Assembly: GCA_013140605.1 (NCBI GenBank)
Contig: JABFSL010000114.1
Span: 1-32,630 of the forward strand
Source: Anaerolineales bacterium
GTDB taxonomy: Bacteria; Chloroflexota; Anaerolineae; Anaerolineales; Villigracilaceae
Length of the DNA stretch: 32,630 bases
Reading direction: 5' to 3'
The notes beneath the pieces are model-generated. The model did no database searches, was not told the DNA's origin, and saw only the letters and a list, made by a program, of their open reading frames with translations. This document shows, in pieces, positions 1 through 8,032 of the stretch (its first letter is position 1; each line of letters opens with the position of its first letter). Both the position numbers and the translations under genes were made by a program.

Positions 1-86
1 GGAGGCGTGGGGTTATATACGCCCTGAGTCTCTTCCTCCGATCTTAGTATTCGGCGTATTCGGTCGTCATCTTCTTCGTTGCTCAT
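1..86 (-). CDS. N-terminal end of an unknown protein, cut by the window edge
   Basis: Reading the minus strand from the ATG at 86, an open frame of 28 codons runs off the window without a stop. It begins MSNEEDDDRIRRIL and is strongly acidic, then basic, then acidic again. A GGTAGG sequence lies about 8 bases upstream as a weak ribosome binding site. The next ATG (position 70) is in another frame and stops after eight codons, so 86 is the better start. It is co-directional with the MaoC gene, with the palindrome at 107-132 between them. Too little is present to name a family. Confidence 0.45.
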   Translation of the reverse strand, partial: MSNEEDDDRIRRILRSEEETQGVYNPTP

Positions 87-106
87 TTTTTAAACCTACC
101 TAATTT

Positions 107-132
107 CCGTCATTGCGACGAAGCAATGACGG
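107..132. repeat. Perfect 10-bp palindrome (repeat-like hairpin)
   Basis: The arms CCGTCATTGC (107-116) and GCAATGACGG (123-132) are perfect inverted repeats around a 6-base loop. The TTGCGACGAAGCAA core also occurs inside the repeat at 31673-31759, and related arms occur at 5015-5135. There is no T-run, so this looks more like a small dispersed palindrome than a terminator. Confidence 0.6.
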
Positions 133-139
133 AACGTAT

Positions 140-589
140 TTATTTTGGCTTGCTCAACACCAGTAAATTCAAACTGCCGCGTTGACATATCTCATCATTC
201 TGATTGCGGACTTCCACTTGTGCGATCAAGGAGCCGCCGCCGATGCGTGGCAGGGCTTTCATCTCGGCAATGGATAGAACAGCGTGGACTGTATCTCCGA
301 TCAAAAACGGTTTAACGAATTTCCATTCGTTGATCTCACGGAAGGCGAGCACCGTTCCTTCGAGCAAACCTGTCTGCATGATCAGCCCCACCGAAATGGA
401 CATGCCCAATAATCCATGCGCGATGCGCTGGCCGAATTGGGTTTTGCTGGCAAAAGCCGCGTCTGTGTGGATCTGGTTGTAATCGCCTGTCAGGCCTGCG
501 AAGGAAAAGATCGCATCTTCACTGATGGTGCGCCCGGCAGTGACGACTTTTTGTCCGACAGAAAATTCCTCAAAATAAAGTCCAGCCAT
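140..589 (-). CDS. MaoC-like hotdog-fold dehydratase
   Basis: A 149-residue protein with the R-hydratase / MaoC hotdog pattern. The segment FAGLTGDYNQIHTD (30-43) carries the expected catalytic pair Asp36 and His41, followed by the A-H-G turn at 57-59 of the hot-dog helix. Family members hydrate trans-2-enoyl-CoA or act on related acyl thioesters in the cytoplasm, and the length matches single-domain members. GAGGAG stands about 8 bases before the ATG at 589. The gene is divergent from the glycoside hydrolase at 729 and no fatty-acid genes are adjacent, so the substrate cannot be inferred. Confidence 0.85.
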   Translation of the reverse strand: MAGLYFEEFSVGQKVVTAGRTISEDAIFSFAGLTGDYNQIHTDAAFASKTQFGQRIAHGLLGMSISVGLIMQTGLLEGTVLAFREINEWKFVKPFLIGDTVHAVLSIAEMKALPRIGGGSLIAQVEVRNQNDEICQRGSLNLLVLSKPK

Positions 590-610
590 GATTAGTCTCC
601 TCGTCTGATA

Positions 611-655
611 GTCGCTAGTCTTGTAGTCATTGCAATCGACCAGCCGACTAGCGAC
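611..655. repeat. Inverted repeat in the divergent intergenic region
   Basis: GTCGCTAGTC (611-620) and GACTAGCGAC (646-655) are perfect 10-bp inverted arms. A second, inner pair, TAGTCA (624-629) and TGACTA (659-664), is offset, so alternative hairpins are possible. The repeat lies between two divergent genes. It overlaps an upstream TTG that would open the hydrolase frame at 630, which is one reason to prefer the ATG at 729. Confidence 0.5.
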
Positions 656-728
656 CAGTGACTATAAGACTGCCCAATCAAATTATACCCGTTTGACCTC
701 CCGCCATTTCGCCCGTACAATATGCGCC

Positions 729-3113
729 ATGCGCGATTGGTCTTTAAGTCTCGGCGACCCGCTGTATCTTTCTCTGGCGGCGGACGCCCGTTTGTGTAAA
801 CCAGATTACGTCAACGACCATATTTGGGAAGTGGAAATCGGCGCGGCTGACGCGGAACGCGCGGCCGTTTCGCTTAACACAACCTTCGGTTTGCGCGCGC
901 GCTCCATGCGCCTTTTTTTGCGCTTTACTGAAAACAATAACTCGGTGATAGACCCTAACACTTTTGTCTCCAAACCGTCACTGCGCCGCTACTACCCAAA
1001 CTTCCTAACCCTCGATTTTGTTCCCCTCGAAGCCCTGAACGTCACAACCGAATTCTGGGTTCCAGAATCCCACGCGGTTGCGGGGCGCGTCATCCTTACC
1101 AACAAAAGCAACGCCACTCGTAATCTCAAATTGGAAGTGTGCGCCGCGCTTGCTCCTTTGGACGGCCAGTCCATCATTCCCACTCAACAACAATTGGTAA
1201 ATATTCTGGCGGGGCAGACCAGCGGAATCGCGCCGGTCATCTTTATGACTGGCGGCCCCAAGCATGGTCCCGGCCCGCATTCCTCGCTTCTGCTTGAACT
1301 GGAACTTGGTCCCGGTTCGACGAGGCAGATCACCTTCGCTGAAGCCGCTCTGGATACAGTCCCCGCATCCTTTGAACTTGCGCGCCGCAGCGCCGCCCGT
1401 CCCTGGGAAGCCGAACGCACGCGCATCGAAATGCTCGACGCCTCGCAGGTTTTAGACATCCGCACCGGTGACGCCGATTGGGATGCCGCATTAGCCTTCA
1501 GCCAAAAAGCCGCGCACGGATTATTCTTCAGCGGCAGCGAAAAATTGCCCAATCCATCTTTTGTGAATGCGCGTCATATTGACAATGGCTTTTCACACAA
1601 AGGTGATGGTACAGATTACGCCCCCTCATGGAACGGACAAACCCCGCTGGATGCCTACTATATTTCCAGTATTTTGCAGGGTGCGCCGCAGGTCACAAAA
1701 AATCTCGTTCTCAATTTTCTCTCCACACAAAATGGGGACGGCATCGTGGACAGCAAGCCTGGCCTCGCCGCACAGCGCGGAAAATTGATCGCCGCGCCTT
1801 TGGTCGCCAGCCTGGCATGGAAATATTATCAAGCCACACAGGATGATGCTTTTCTCGCGGATGTGTATCCAAAATTAATTAAATTCTTCTGGGCGTGGTT
1901 CTCTCCTGAACATGATCGCAACCGTGACGGCGTGCCGGAATGGGATCACATTCTCCAAACTGGTTTTGAAGATAATCCTTTATTCGATGTCTGGCATCCG
2001 TGGTCGCAGGGACTGGATATTTCATTGGTGCATAGCCCTTCATTGGAAGCGCTTTTATATCGCGAAGCAAAATCCATTGTGAAGATCGCGAAGAAGCTCG
2101 GCAAGAATGAAGAAGAGACCATGCTGGTGCAGTCACAGGCTGAAAGGATCAAAACATCCCTGATCGCCGGCTGGAATGCGAACCAAAGTTTTTATTCCTA
2201 TCGCGACCGCGAAACGGGATTGGTTTCAACGGGCAAAGAGATCGCACATAAAAAGGGTAACGGAAACATGCGTCCCAAGGCGGAGTTCGAGAGTGGAGTC
2301 CGCTTGTTGATCGAGATCCAGACCCAAAGTCCAGCCGCGAAGCGCCCCGAAGTGGAGATCAGCGAATACTTCACCAAATCCAAAGGCGAAACCGAAATTA
2401 TTTTAGGGCATCAATTCCAATGGCGCAGCGGCGGATTGGTGGCCACGACCCAGAAATTATTCAGGCGCATCGGCAGGGTCAGCGTGACCGGCCTCGATGA
2501 AAAAGATAAGATCGTTGTCAAGCTGATCGACACCAGCGGTGAAGACATCACGCTGGCGCTGCCGCTCTGGGCGGGTGTTCCTGAAACACAACAGGCGAAC
2601 GCGATGATTGGACGCAACATGATGATGGCGGATCGGTTTGACCGCCCGTTTGGAATGCCCTCACTGCCGCTCTCCCCCGAACCTGAAGCTGACCCTGTTT
2701 CGATGAGCGTTCACCTCCCGTGGAATCAATTGATCGGCGAAGGCCTGCTCGCGTATGGATTCCGCGCCGAAGCCACGCGCCTGACCGCGCATCTGATGAA
2801 CGCCGTGATCCAAAACTTAAAACAGCACCACGCCTTTTATCAACGCTATCACGCGGAAACTGGCGCAGGCATTGGCGAACGTAATTCACTGAACGGTTTC
2901 GTGCCAGTGGGGTTATTCATGCAGACATTGGGCGTGGCCATTCTTTCCGCCACGAAAGTAAAACTCGAAGGCAAAAATTTATTCCCGTGGCCTGTCACGA
3001 TCAAATATAAAGGACTCACCGTTGTGCGCGCCGCGGAACAAACAGTTGTCACATTTCCAAATGGGGAAAGCGCCATCGTAAAAGACGAACAGCCTTGTAT
3101 TGTTGAGATGTAA
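729..3113 (+). CDS. GH63/MGH1-like (alpha/alpha)6 glycoside hydrolase
   Basis: About 794 residues from the ATG at 729 (MRDWSLSLGDPLYL). The frame is open back to a TTG at 630, but that stretch is repeat-like intergenic DNA. The N-terminal third is beta-rich and resembles the sugar-binding sandwich of GH63-type enzymes. The middle shows hallmarks of the MGH1-like (alpha/alpha)6 barrel: a W-N-G-Q-T-P-L-D-A-Y-Y segment near residue 301 and HDRNRDGVPEWD near 394, the aromatic/acidic pattern seen in alpha-glucosidases and mannosylglycerate hydrolases. A helical C-terminal part ends in a short beta domain. No signal peptide is seen, so it is probably cytoplasmic, acting on a small alpha-glucoside or alpha-mannoside. 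The exact substrate is not readable. It is followed by terminator-like hairpins. Confidence 0.65.
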   Translation: MRDWSLSLGDPLYLSLAADARLCKPDYVNDHIWEVEIGAADAERAAVSLNTTFGLRARSMRLFLRFTENNNSVIDPNTFVSKPSLRRYYPNFLTLDFVPLEALNVTTEFWVPESHAVAGRVILTNKSNATRNLKLEVCAALAPLDGQSIIPTQQQLVNILAGQTSGIAPVIFMTGGPKHGPGPHSSLLLELELGPGSTRQITFAEAALDTVPASFELARRSAARPWEAERTRIEMLDASQVLDIRTGDADWDAALAFSQKAAHGLFFSGSEKLPNPSFVNARHIDNGFSHKGDGTDYAPSWNGQTPLDAYYISSILQGAPQVTKNLVLNFLSTQNGDGIVDSKPGLAAQRGKLIAAPLVASLAWKYYQATQDDAFLADVYPKLIKFFWAWFSPEHDRNRDGVPEWDHILQTGFEDNPLFDVWHPWSQGLDISLVHSPSLEALLYREAKSIVKIAKKLGKNEEETMLVQSQAERIKTSLIAGWNANQSFYSYRDRETGLVSTGKEIAHKKGNGNMRPKAEFESGVRLLIEIQTQSPAAKRPEVEISEYFTKSKGETEIILGHQFQWRSGGLVATTQKLFRRIGRVSVTGLDEKDKIVVKLIDTSGEDITLALPLWAGVPETQQANAMIGRNMMMADRFDRPFGMPSLPLSPEPEADPVSMSVHLPWNQLIGEGLLAYGFRAEATRLTAHLMNAVIQNLKQHHAFYQRYHAETGAGIGERNSLNGFVPVGLFMQTLGVAILSATKVKLEGKNLFPWPVTIKYKGLTVVRAAEQTVVTFPNGESAIVKDEQPCIVEM

Positions 3114-3127
3114 TTTCATAACGGAAC

Positions 3128-3148
3128 GCGGACTTCAGTCCGCTTTTT
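3128..3148 (+). terminator. Intrinsic terminator after the glycoside hydrolase
   Basis: GCGGAC (3128-3133), a TTCA loop and GTCCGC (3138-3143) are followed by five T residues, 15 bases after the stop codon of the hydrolase. The left arm is also part of the terminal inverted repeat of the 201-bp element. Confidence 0.7.
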
Positions 3149-3198
3149 CGGCAAATGGCGGACTGTTGCAGATTAACAAATTAAACTAACAATCCTTT

Positions 3199-3276
3199 TT
3201 AACGCGAATTTCGCGAACAAAGCGAATTCCGCAAAAAAATTCGCGTTTTTCGCCCCTTTAGCGGAATTCGCGTTAA
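3199..3276. repeat. Nested 78-bp inverted-repeat element
   Basis: TTAACGCGAATT (3199-3210) and AATTCGCGTTAA (3265-3276) are perfect 12-bp inverted arms. Further GCGAATT / AATTCGC copies lie in between (GCGAATTCCGC near 3222, AATTCGCG near 3239). The whole forms a long GC/AT-alternating hairpin with no coding frame. Confidence 0.55.
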
Positions 3277-3342
3277 GGGTTATTGTCAGAATAATTTGGA
3301 AAAGTACAAAAGTCCGCGTTCCCTGTATGAGTAATTCTTCGA

Positions 3343-3382
3343 GAGACAGTCACTTCGCGCAGCGGGTGACTGTCTCTTTTTA
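3343..3382 (+). terminator. Strong hairpin terminator
   Basis: AGAGACAGTCAC (3343-3354) pairs perfectly with GTGACTGTCTCT (3367-3378) around a 12-base loop and runs into TTTT. It would insulate the antiporter gene from the upstream region. The flanking A-rich side makes it partly symmetrical. Confidence 0.7.
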
Positions 3383-3443
3383 AAATGGAATTAATCACAG
3401 CCAATAAAAGTCATGGTATAAAAATTTCAGGAAATTTCAAATC

Positions 3444-4997
3444 ATGACCACTGAAAATATTATCTTCATCGAAGAAATAATTGTCATCCTGCTTCTGATC
3501 GCATCAGTTGTGGCCGTTGTTGCGCGGCGTTTGCGCGTTCCGTACACAGTGGGGCTTGTCATTATCGGACTCGCCATTACGTTATTGAATCCGCAGCAGG
3601 TGAAGTTCGCGCCGCAGATCATTATGTTATTGCTTGTGCCGCCGCTTGTCTTTGAAGCCGCGTTCCACATCCGCATTGACGATTTGCGTCATGACTTCGG
3701 CCTGATCCTTTTGCTGGCGGTGCCAGGTGTTGTGTTGACCACATTACTGGTCGGCTGGCTCGTCTCCTGGGGCACGGGGCTTGCCTTGCAAGCCGCGCTG
3801 GTTTTCGGCGCGCTCATTGCCGCGACCGATCCCGTTGCAGTGGTTGCTTTATTTCGCAGGCTGGGAGCGCCGCGTCGTTTGCAGGTGTTGCTTGAATCAG
3901 AAAGCCTGCTGAACGACGGCACTGCGATTGTGATGTTCGGCCTTATGCTCAGTTCCGCGCTTCAAGGCGGATTTGACCTGAGGCAGAGTATTACTCAATT
4001 CCTGACAGTTGCAGGCGGCGGCGTGGTGGTGGGATTGATCCTTGGCTTGAGCATTTCGCAATTCATTAAACGCATTGATGACCCGATGGTTGAAACCACG
4101 CTCACAACCGCGCTGGCATTTGGTTCCTATTTACTGGCAGAGAATCTACACGTGAGCGGGGTGCTGGCTGTGGTGACGGCTGGCATCATCAGCGGGAATA
4201 CAAGTCAGCAAACCATGTCCGCATCCACTCGATTGGTTGTGTATAACTTTTGGGAATACGCGGCCTTTGTCGCGAACTCATTTATTTTCCTGCTTATCGG
4301 TTTGACAATTGACCTGAATATCCTTTTTGAAAATTGGTCGGCCATTGCGTGGGCGATCCTTGCCGCATTGACGGCGCGAATTGTCAGCATATACGGGTTT
4401 TCCATTTTCAGGCGCGAATTATCTGCCAAGTGGAAGCATGTACTTTTCTGGGGCGGACTGCGCGGAGCGATCACACTTGCGCTGGCATTGAGTCTGCCTG
4501 AGGAAGGTATCTTCGCTGCCGAGCGCGGACGTTTACAAGCGATGGCGTTTGGCGTGGTGCTGTTCACTTTACTGGTACAGGGTTTTTCAATGGACTGGCT
4601 GGTGAAGCGGTTAAAGCTGGTTGTCCGCTCACTTGCGCAGGATGAATATGAATCTCGTCACGCGCGTTTTGTGGCGGGACGCGCAAGTTATGATTATCTT
4701 CGCAGACGCAGCCAGGAAGGCATGATCTCTGAACACACCTGGCAGAAATTGTCCGCACTGATGAAAAAGAAAAACGATGTGTTGATGGAAGAGGTTAAAC
4801 AAGTGATGACTTCCGAGCCAGAGGTGGAAGCCGAGGAACTCGATACTGCTTATCGTGAAGCCTTGCGCGCCCAGCGTACTGCGTTGACAGGTCTGCTGCG
4901 CGATGGGGTCATCACAGACGATACTTATTCACAACTCATCGGTGAAGTGGATGAAGCATTGATGGATAAAAATCCATCCGCGCGATTGGTTGATTAA
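3444..4997 (+). CDS. CPA1-family Na+/H+ antiporter
   Basis: A 517-residue integral membrane protein. Roughly the first 390 residues form about a dozen hydrophobic segments. The CPA1/NhaP signature is present: ATDPVAVV around Asp129-Pro130 and ESLLNDGTA with Asn157-Asp158, the ion-binding pair of electroneutral exchangers. The last 120 residues are hydrophilic, helical and charged, a cytoplasmic regulatory tail. The family exchanges Na+ (or K+) for H+ across the plasma membrane in pH and salt homeostasis. It is followed by two PII-like c-di-AMP receptor genes, which suggests ion homeostasis under second-messenger control; the two sets are separated by a repeat at 5015-5135, so a single transcript is not certain. 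Confidence 0.9.
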   Translation: MTTENIIFIEEIIVILLLIASVVAVVARRLRVPYTVGLVIIGLAITLLNPQQVKFAPQIIMLLLVPPLVFEAAFHIRIDDLRHDFGLILLLAVPGVVLTTLLVGWLVSWGTGLALQAALVFGALIAATDPVAVVALFRRLGAPRRLQVLLESESLLNDGTAIVMFGLMLSSALQGGFDLRQSITQFLTVAGGGVVVGLILGLSISQFIKRIDDPMVETTLTTALAFGSYLLAENLHVSGVLAVVTAGIISGNTSQQTMSASTRLVVYNFWEYAAFVANSFIFLLIGLTIDLNILFENWSAIAWAILAALTARIVSIYGFSIFRRELSAKWKHVLFWGGLRGAITLALALSLPEEGIFAAERGRLQAMAFGVVLFTLLVQGFSMDWLVKRLKLVVRSLAQDEYESRHARFVAGRASYDYLRRRSQEGMISEHTWQKLSALMKKKNDVLMEEVKQVMTSEPEVEAEELDTAYREALRAQRTALTGLLRDGVITDDTYSQLIGEVDEALMDKNPSARLVD

Positions 4998-5014
4998 GGT
5001 AGAATCATTTATCA

Positions 5015-5135
5015 TGTCGTTGCGAGGGCATTCTTGTTTTTCGCCCGACACTTGCGCTGTACGCCAGTGCGGTGAGCAATCCCCAACTTTACAGGAGATT
5101 GCTTCGTCGGGGAGAACACCCTTCTCGCAACGACA
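5015..5135. repeat. 121-bp palindromic repeat with 12-bp inverted ends
   Basis: TGTCGTTGCGAG (5015-5026) and CTCGCAACGACA (5124-5135) are perfect inverted ends. The interior carries GGAGATTGCTTCGTCG. The same arms and the GAGATTGCTT core recur at 31673-31759. There is no credible ORF, so this is a dispersed, non-autonomous REP- or MITE-like element. Confidence 0.65.
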
Positions 5136-5201
5136 CACCCTCGAAACAGAACCAGCTCAAAGCGAAGCAGGAAGCGTTTTTTTATCCTAAGGAGAATCAG
5201 T

Positions 5202-5537
5202 ATGGAAAATCCGATCCATTTATTATTGATGGCCGTCATTCAAGATCAAGACCTTGAGACAGCGACCAAGGCCTTGCAGGGAATTGGCGCATCGCTGACT
5301 TATCTTTCCAGCGCGGGTGGATTCCTTGGACGCCGCAATGCCACGCTTCTGATCGGCCTGCCTGTTGAAAAGGAAAAAGAAGCGTTGGAGGCATTACAAA
5401 AATCCTGCCGCCAGCGGATTGAATATTTAACACTTCCGCTCGAAGGCTCGCCCATGCCAATGCCCGCGCCTGTCCCTGTGACCGTGGGCGGCGCGACCGT
5501 GTTCGCTTTACCTGTTGAAAGGTTTGAACAAATTTAA
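5202..5537 (+). CDS. PII-like cyclic-di-AMP receptor (DarA/PstA family), long paralog
   Basis: A 111-residue protein with the DUF970 / DarA-PstA pattern: an amphipathic beta strand and helix at the start (LLLMAVIQDQDLETATKAL), then the loop LTYLSSAGGF (32-41) and a C-terminal GGATVFALPVERFEQI. Family members are trimeric, ferredoxin-like proteins that bind c-di-AMP at subunit interfaces. The Arg of the R-x-T motif in PstA is Ser31 here, although Thr33 and Phe41 remain. A proline-rich stretch (MPMPAPVPVTV) occupies the position of the B-loop. AAGGAG precedes the ATG. It is followed by a second paralog. Confidence 0.85.
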   Translation: MENPIHLLLMAVIQDQDLETATKALQGIGASLTYLSSAGGFLGRRNATLLIGLPVEKEKEALEALQKSCRQRIEYLTLPLEGSPMPMPAPVPVTVGGATVFALPVERFEQI

Positions 5538-5541
5538 ATCA

Positions 5542-5574
5542 AAACCCTAAAGGTCTTTAAGACCTTTAGGGTTT
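5542..5574 (+). promoter_or_regulatory. 14-bp perfect hairpin between the two c-di-AMP receptor genes
   Basis: AAACCCTAAAGGTC (5542-5555) and GACCTTTAGGGTTT (5561-5574) pair perfectly around a 5-base loop. The AGGAG ribosome binding site of the next gene (5575-5579) starts right after the stem. There is no long T-run, so it may attenuate, stabilise the mRNA 3' end or mask the ribosome binding site. A near-identical hairpin (CCCTGAAGGTCTT arms) ends the lipoprotein gene at 7104-7136. Confidence 0.6.
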
Positions 5575-5587
5575 AGGAGTAAAAACC

Positions 5588-5857
5588 ATGAAAATGATCA
5601 TTATCATTGTGCAGGATAACGATGCGGATACTTTAACTCAGGCATTCACAGCGGGAAATTTTCGCGTGACGCGTGTCGCATCCACGGGCGGCTTTATGCG
5701 CAGCGGAGTTGTGACCATGCTGTTGGGCGTGGAAGACACGCAGGTGGATGCCGCCATTAAAGTTGTGCGCGATGCTCTGCCCACGCACAGCGCATCTGCC
5801 GATAAAAAACGTGCCACATTATTTGTTGTCCCGGTAAACCACTTTGAGCAGGTGTGA
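5588..5857 (+). CDS. PII-like cyclic-di-AMP receptor (DarA/PstA family), short paralog
   Basis: Eighty-nine residues, closer to canonical PstA/DarA than its upstream neighbour: MIIIIVQDNDADTL, then FRVTRVASTGGFMRSG with Arg26, Thr28 and Phe36 at the positions used for the nucleotide in characterised PstA proteins, ending LFVVPVNHFEQV. It is about 20 residues shorter than PstA because the region between the core and the last strand (B-loop) is reduced to a few charged residues. A paralog pair with different binding residues suggests different ligand affinity or a heterotrimer. The start has GGAG upstream. The stop codon is one base before the GTG of the lipoprotein gene. Confidence 0.85.
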   Translation: MKMIIIIVQDNDADTLTQAFTAGNFRVTRVASTGGFMRSGVVTMLLGVEDTQVDAAIKVVRDALPTHSASADKKRATLFVVPVNHFEQV

Positions 5858-5858
5858 T

Positions 5859-7085
5859 GTGAAAAAGGAAATTCGTTTTCTTTTTGTGCTGGCATCCCTG
5901 ATCCTGACCATACTGGCCTGTGCCTTTCCTCCTGCAGGAATTACGCCTGCTCCGCCTGTCAATGTGGAGACAATCGTCGCGGAGACATTTGCGGCGCTGA
6001 CCGGGACCGCGCCAGAGATCAGCGCAACGCTTCCTCCTGCGACCGTTGGCCTGCTCCCGCATTCGATGTATTTTCTCAACAATGACGGAGCCGGTCTCGC
6101 GCAAGTGTATCGCCTTGAGACAGACGGCAAGACCGTTACACAGTTAACTTTTGAACCCGCCAAAGTGGAGGGCTATGATGTTTCGTTGGTGGATGGAAGT
6201 GTGGCGTATGTGTCCAATAATCAATTGCTGACAGTTAACGCCGATGGCAGCAACCGCAGCATGGTCGTGGAAGGCGGGCCGCGTGATGAGAATAATCCCT
6301 TCCTGACCAGCATCACCAATCCTGTCTGGTCACCCAATGGACAAACCATTGCCTTCGGACATAAAGGCTTGAATTTTTATTCGATCATTTCAAGCCAGTC
6401 CAACCGTGTGCTTGAAAATGACATCGACGATCTTGGCGGCGGTTTATTTGTGCCGCGTGAAATGTACTGGCCTGAAAAATACACCGCAGATGGCAGTAAG
6501 CTGGTCATCACGCTAGGTTACTACGAAGGCGCATCTGCCGCGATCTATTATCCAAATGGAAACGCGCTTGTCCGCTTGAGCAATGACGCAGGCGCATTCA
6601 TCTGCTGCGGCTATACCGAATGGACGGCCGATGGTTCCGCTTTGTATTCAGCTTATCCATATATGGGGATGTTCGTGCCCGGCTTGTGGAGGATTGATGC
6701 AGCTAACGGCGCGGTTACCACGCTTATCAACGGCGACCCGGGCAACGGCACGTTTAATTATGCCGATGCGCCCTACCTCGCACCCGACGGACAGTTGTAT
6801 TATTTCTTTACCAATCAGCCGAACACATCTGAATTCGCCAGCCGTCCGCCCTTGCAGCTTGTCCGTTCCGCGGCGGATGGTGTTACCAATCGAATCACTC
6901 TGCGCCCCGAAACTTTTGAATTAATGAACGAATCCCTTTGGGCTCCAGATGCCAGTTTTGTGCTCGCAGCCATGGCGCCAATTCCGGATGTGTATCAGGG
7001 CGGCAGGGTGGATTTGTATTACACGGATGGCCAGCCAGTCATCTCGCTCATTCCATTCGCAATGAACATGAAGTGGGGACCGTAA
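5859..7085 (+). CDS. Lipoprotein with WD40/TolB-like beta-propeller
   Basis: About 408 residues if started at the GTG at 5859, directly behind the upstream stop. This gives a clean signal peptide: basic start, hydrophobic core and lipobox I-L-A-C (Cys about residue 21). A frame-opening TTG at 5844 would add five residues and overlap the neighbour. A Pro/Thr linker follows the cysteine. The body shows repeated PD40-type blades, with phrases such as V-W-S-P-N-G-Q-T-I-A-F and Y-T-A-D-G-S-K-L-V-I, typical of TolB-like propellers. It is probably anchored outside the cytoplasmic membrane. Ligand unknown. The 7104 hairpin terminates it. Confidence 0.8.
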   Translation: MKKEIRFLFVLASLILTILACAFPPAGITPAPPVNVETIVAETFAALTGTAPEISATLPPATVGLLPHSMYFLNNDGAGLAQVYRLETDGKTVTQLTFEPAKVEGYDVSLVDGSVAYVSNNQLLTVNADGSNRSMVVEGGPRDENNPFLTSITNPVWSPNGQTIAFGHKGLNFYSIISSQSNRVLENDIDDLGGGLFVPREMYWPEKYTADGSKLVITLGYYEGASAAIYYPNGNALVRLSNDAGAFICCGYTEWTADGSALYSAYPYMGMFVPGLWRIDAANGAVTTLINGDPGNGTFNYADAPYLAPDGQLYYFFTNQPNTSEFASRPPLQLVRSAADGVTNRITLRPETFELMNESLWAPDASFVLAAMAPIPDVYQGGRVDLYYTDGQPVISLIPFAMNMKWGP

Positions 7086-7103
7086 AGTTAATTTTATAGG
7101 TTC

Positions 7104-7140
7104 AATCCCTGAAGGTCTTGAAGACCTTCAGGGATTTTTA
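7104..7140. terminator. Bidirectional hairpin terminator
   Basis: The arms 7104-7118 and 7122-7136 (core CCCTGAAGGTC / GACCTTCAGGG) form a 15-bp stem with a 3-base loop followed by TTTTTA. The minus-strand hydrolase ends inside the stem (stop at 7128-7130), so it can serve both converging genes. Confidence 0.8.
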
Positions 7141-8030
7141 TTTAACAAATACTCATCAAAAAAATCAATAACCCGTTTTTCATACTCTTGTGGATTATTC
7201 CCATACGTTCCCAAATGCGATACTCCATTTTCCACCCAAACTTGTTTTGGCTCGCCAGCCGCATCGTATAGGCGATACGGTGAATTCATCAAAATTGCTC
7301 CACCTTCCCAGCCGTCAATGATAAGCACAGCCCGCGGACTGATCTTCGCGATCTCATCTACTGGGCGTACTTGATCCATTTCAGAACCACTTAGCCGTTC
7401 TCCAAAAAATAACATGAATGGCTGCATGAATTTAATGGGGATGTTGAGTTTCATTACGTCTTCCAGGGAAGGATATGCACTATCACTTACGACCGCTTCA
7501 ATTTCAGATCGCTTTGCAGCTGTGAGAATAACGGTTGCCGCACCCATTGAGCCACCCCACGCGCCGATGTGATTTACATTGGGTTGGGCTAATGCATAAT
7601 CCAGTGCGGCTTCCACATCGAGTTGTTCGTAATATCCAAGCGTGGAAATGTCGCCGCCGCTTTGCCCATGTGCGCGAAAATCCCAGGCTAATACGCCGTA
7701 ACCATGCTGTGCGAACATCACATAAATATCTTCAGGGCGATTGGAGTTGTATCCATGTGCGACCAATATCACCGCGCTGTTCCGGGATGGTGTGTACCAA
7801 GCCGCAAGTTTGACCCCGTCTTTGGTTGTTAATTCAATTTCCTGAAAGGGAATATTATTTTCCCTGAGCAAATTCCCCGTTGAGATGGTCCGCGCGGGAT
7901 GAAGATAGGATTGCACCCAGCGGTTGCTGAAATAGATCACGAGAATAAAAAATGTGAGGGAAAACGAGAGGATAATGAGCGCTGTGAGATTGAGCCAGTA
8001 GCGCAATCGAGTTTTGTTGCTTGACCACAT
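7128..8030 (-). CDS. Membrane-anchored alpha/beta hydrolase
   Basis: A 300-residue protein with an N-terminal signal anchor (about residues 13-34) and an alpha/beta-hydrolase domain: oxyanion-loop AHGYN (91-95), nucleophile elbow GGSMGA (Ser161) and putative catalytic His272 in SHLG. Where the acidic residue normally sits (G-x-x-D), the sequence reads D-G-W-E-G-G, so Asp is replaced and Glu242 may substitute. Related BAAT/S9-like hydrolases are esterases or peptidases acting outside the membrane. The ATG at 8030 lies two bases after the stop of a panC 3' remnant (8033-8080), which suggests an ancestral panC-hydrolase operon. No Shine-Dalgarno is obvious. Confidence 0.85.
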   Translation of the reverse strand: MWSSNKTRLRYWLNLTALIILSFSLTFFILVIYFSNRWVQSYLHPARTISTGNLLRENNIPFQEIELTTKDGVKLAAWYTPSRNSAVILVAHGYNSNRPEDIYVMFAQHGYGVLAWDFRAHGQSGGDISTLGYYEQLDVEAALDYALAQPNVNHIGAWGGSMGAATVILTAAKRSEIEAVVSDSAYPSLEDVMKLNIPIKFMQPFMLFFGERLSGSEMDQVRPVDEIAKISPRAVLIIDGWEGGAILMNSPYRLYDAAGEPKQVWVENGVSHLGTYGNNPQEYEKRVIDFFDEYLLNKNP

Positions 8031-8032
8031 AG

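Larger units (their letters stand above)
3123..3323. repeat. 201-bp element with 13-bp terminal inverted repeats
   Basis: GGAACGCGGACTT (3123-3135) and AAGTCCGCGTTCC (3311-3323) are perfect inverted repeats bounding 201 bp with no ORF. A second inverted-repeat element (3199-3276) is nested inside. No clear target-site duplication is visible at the ends. It has a MITE-like or REP-composite appearance. Confidence 0.55.
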
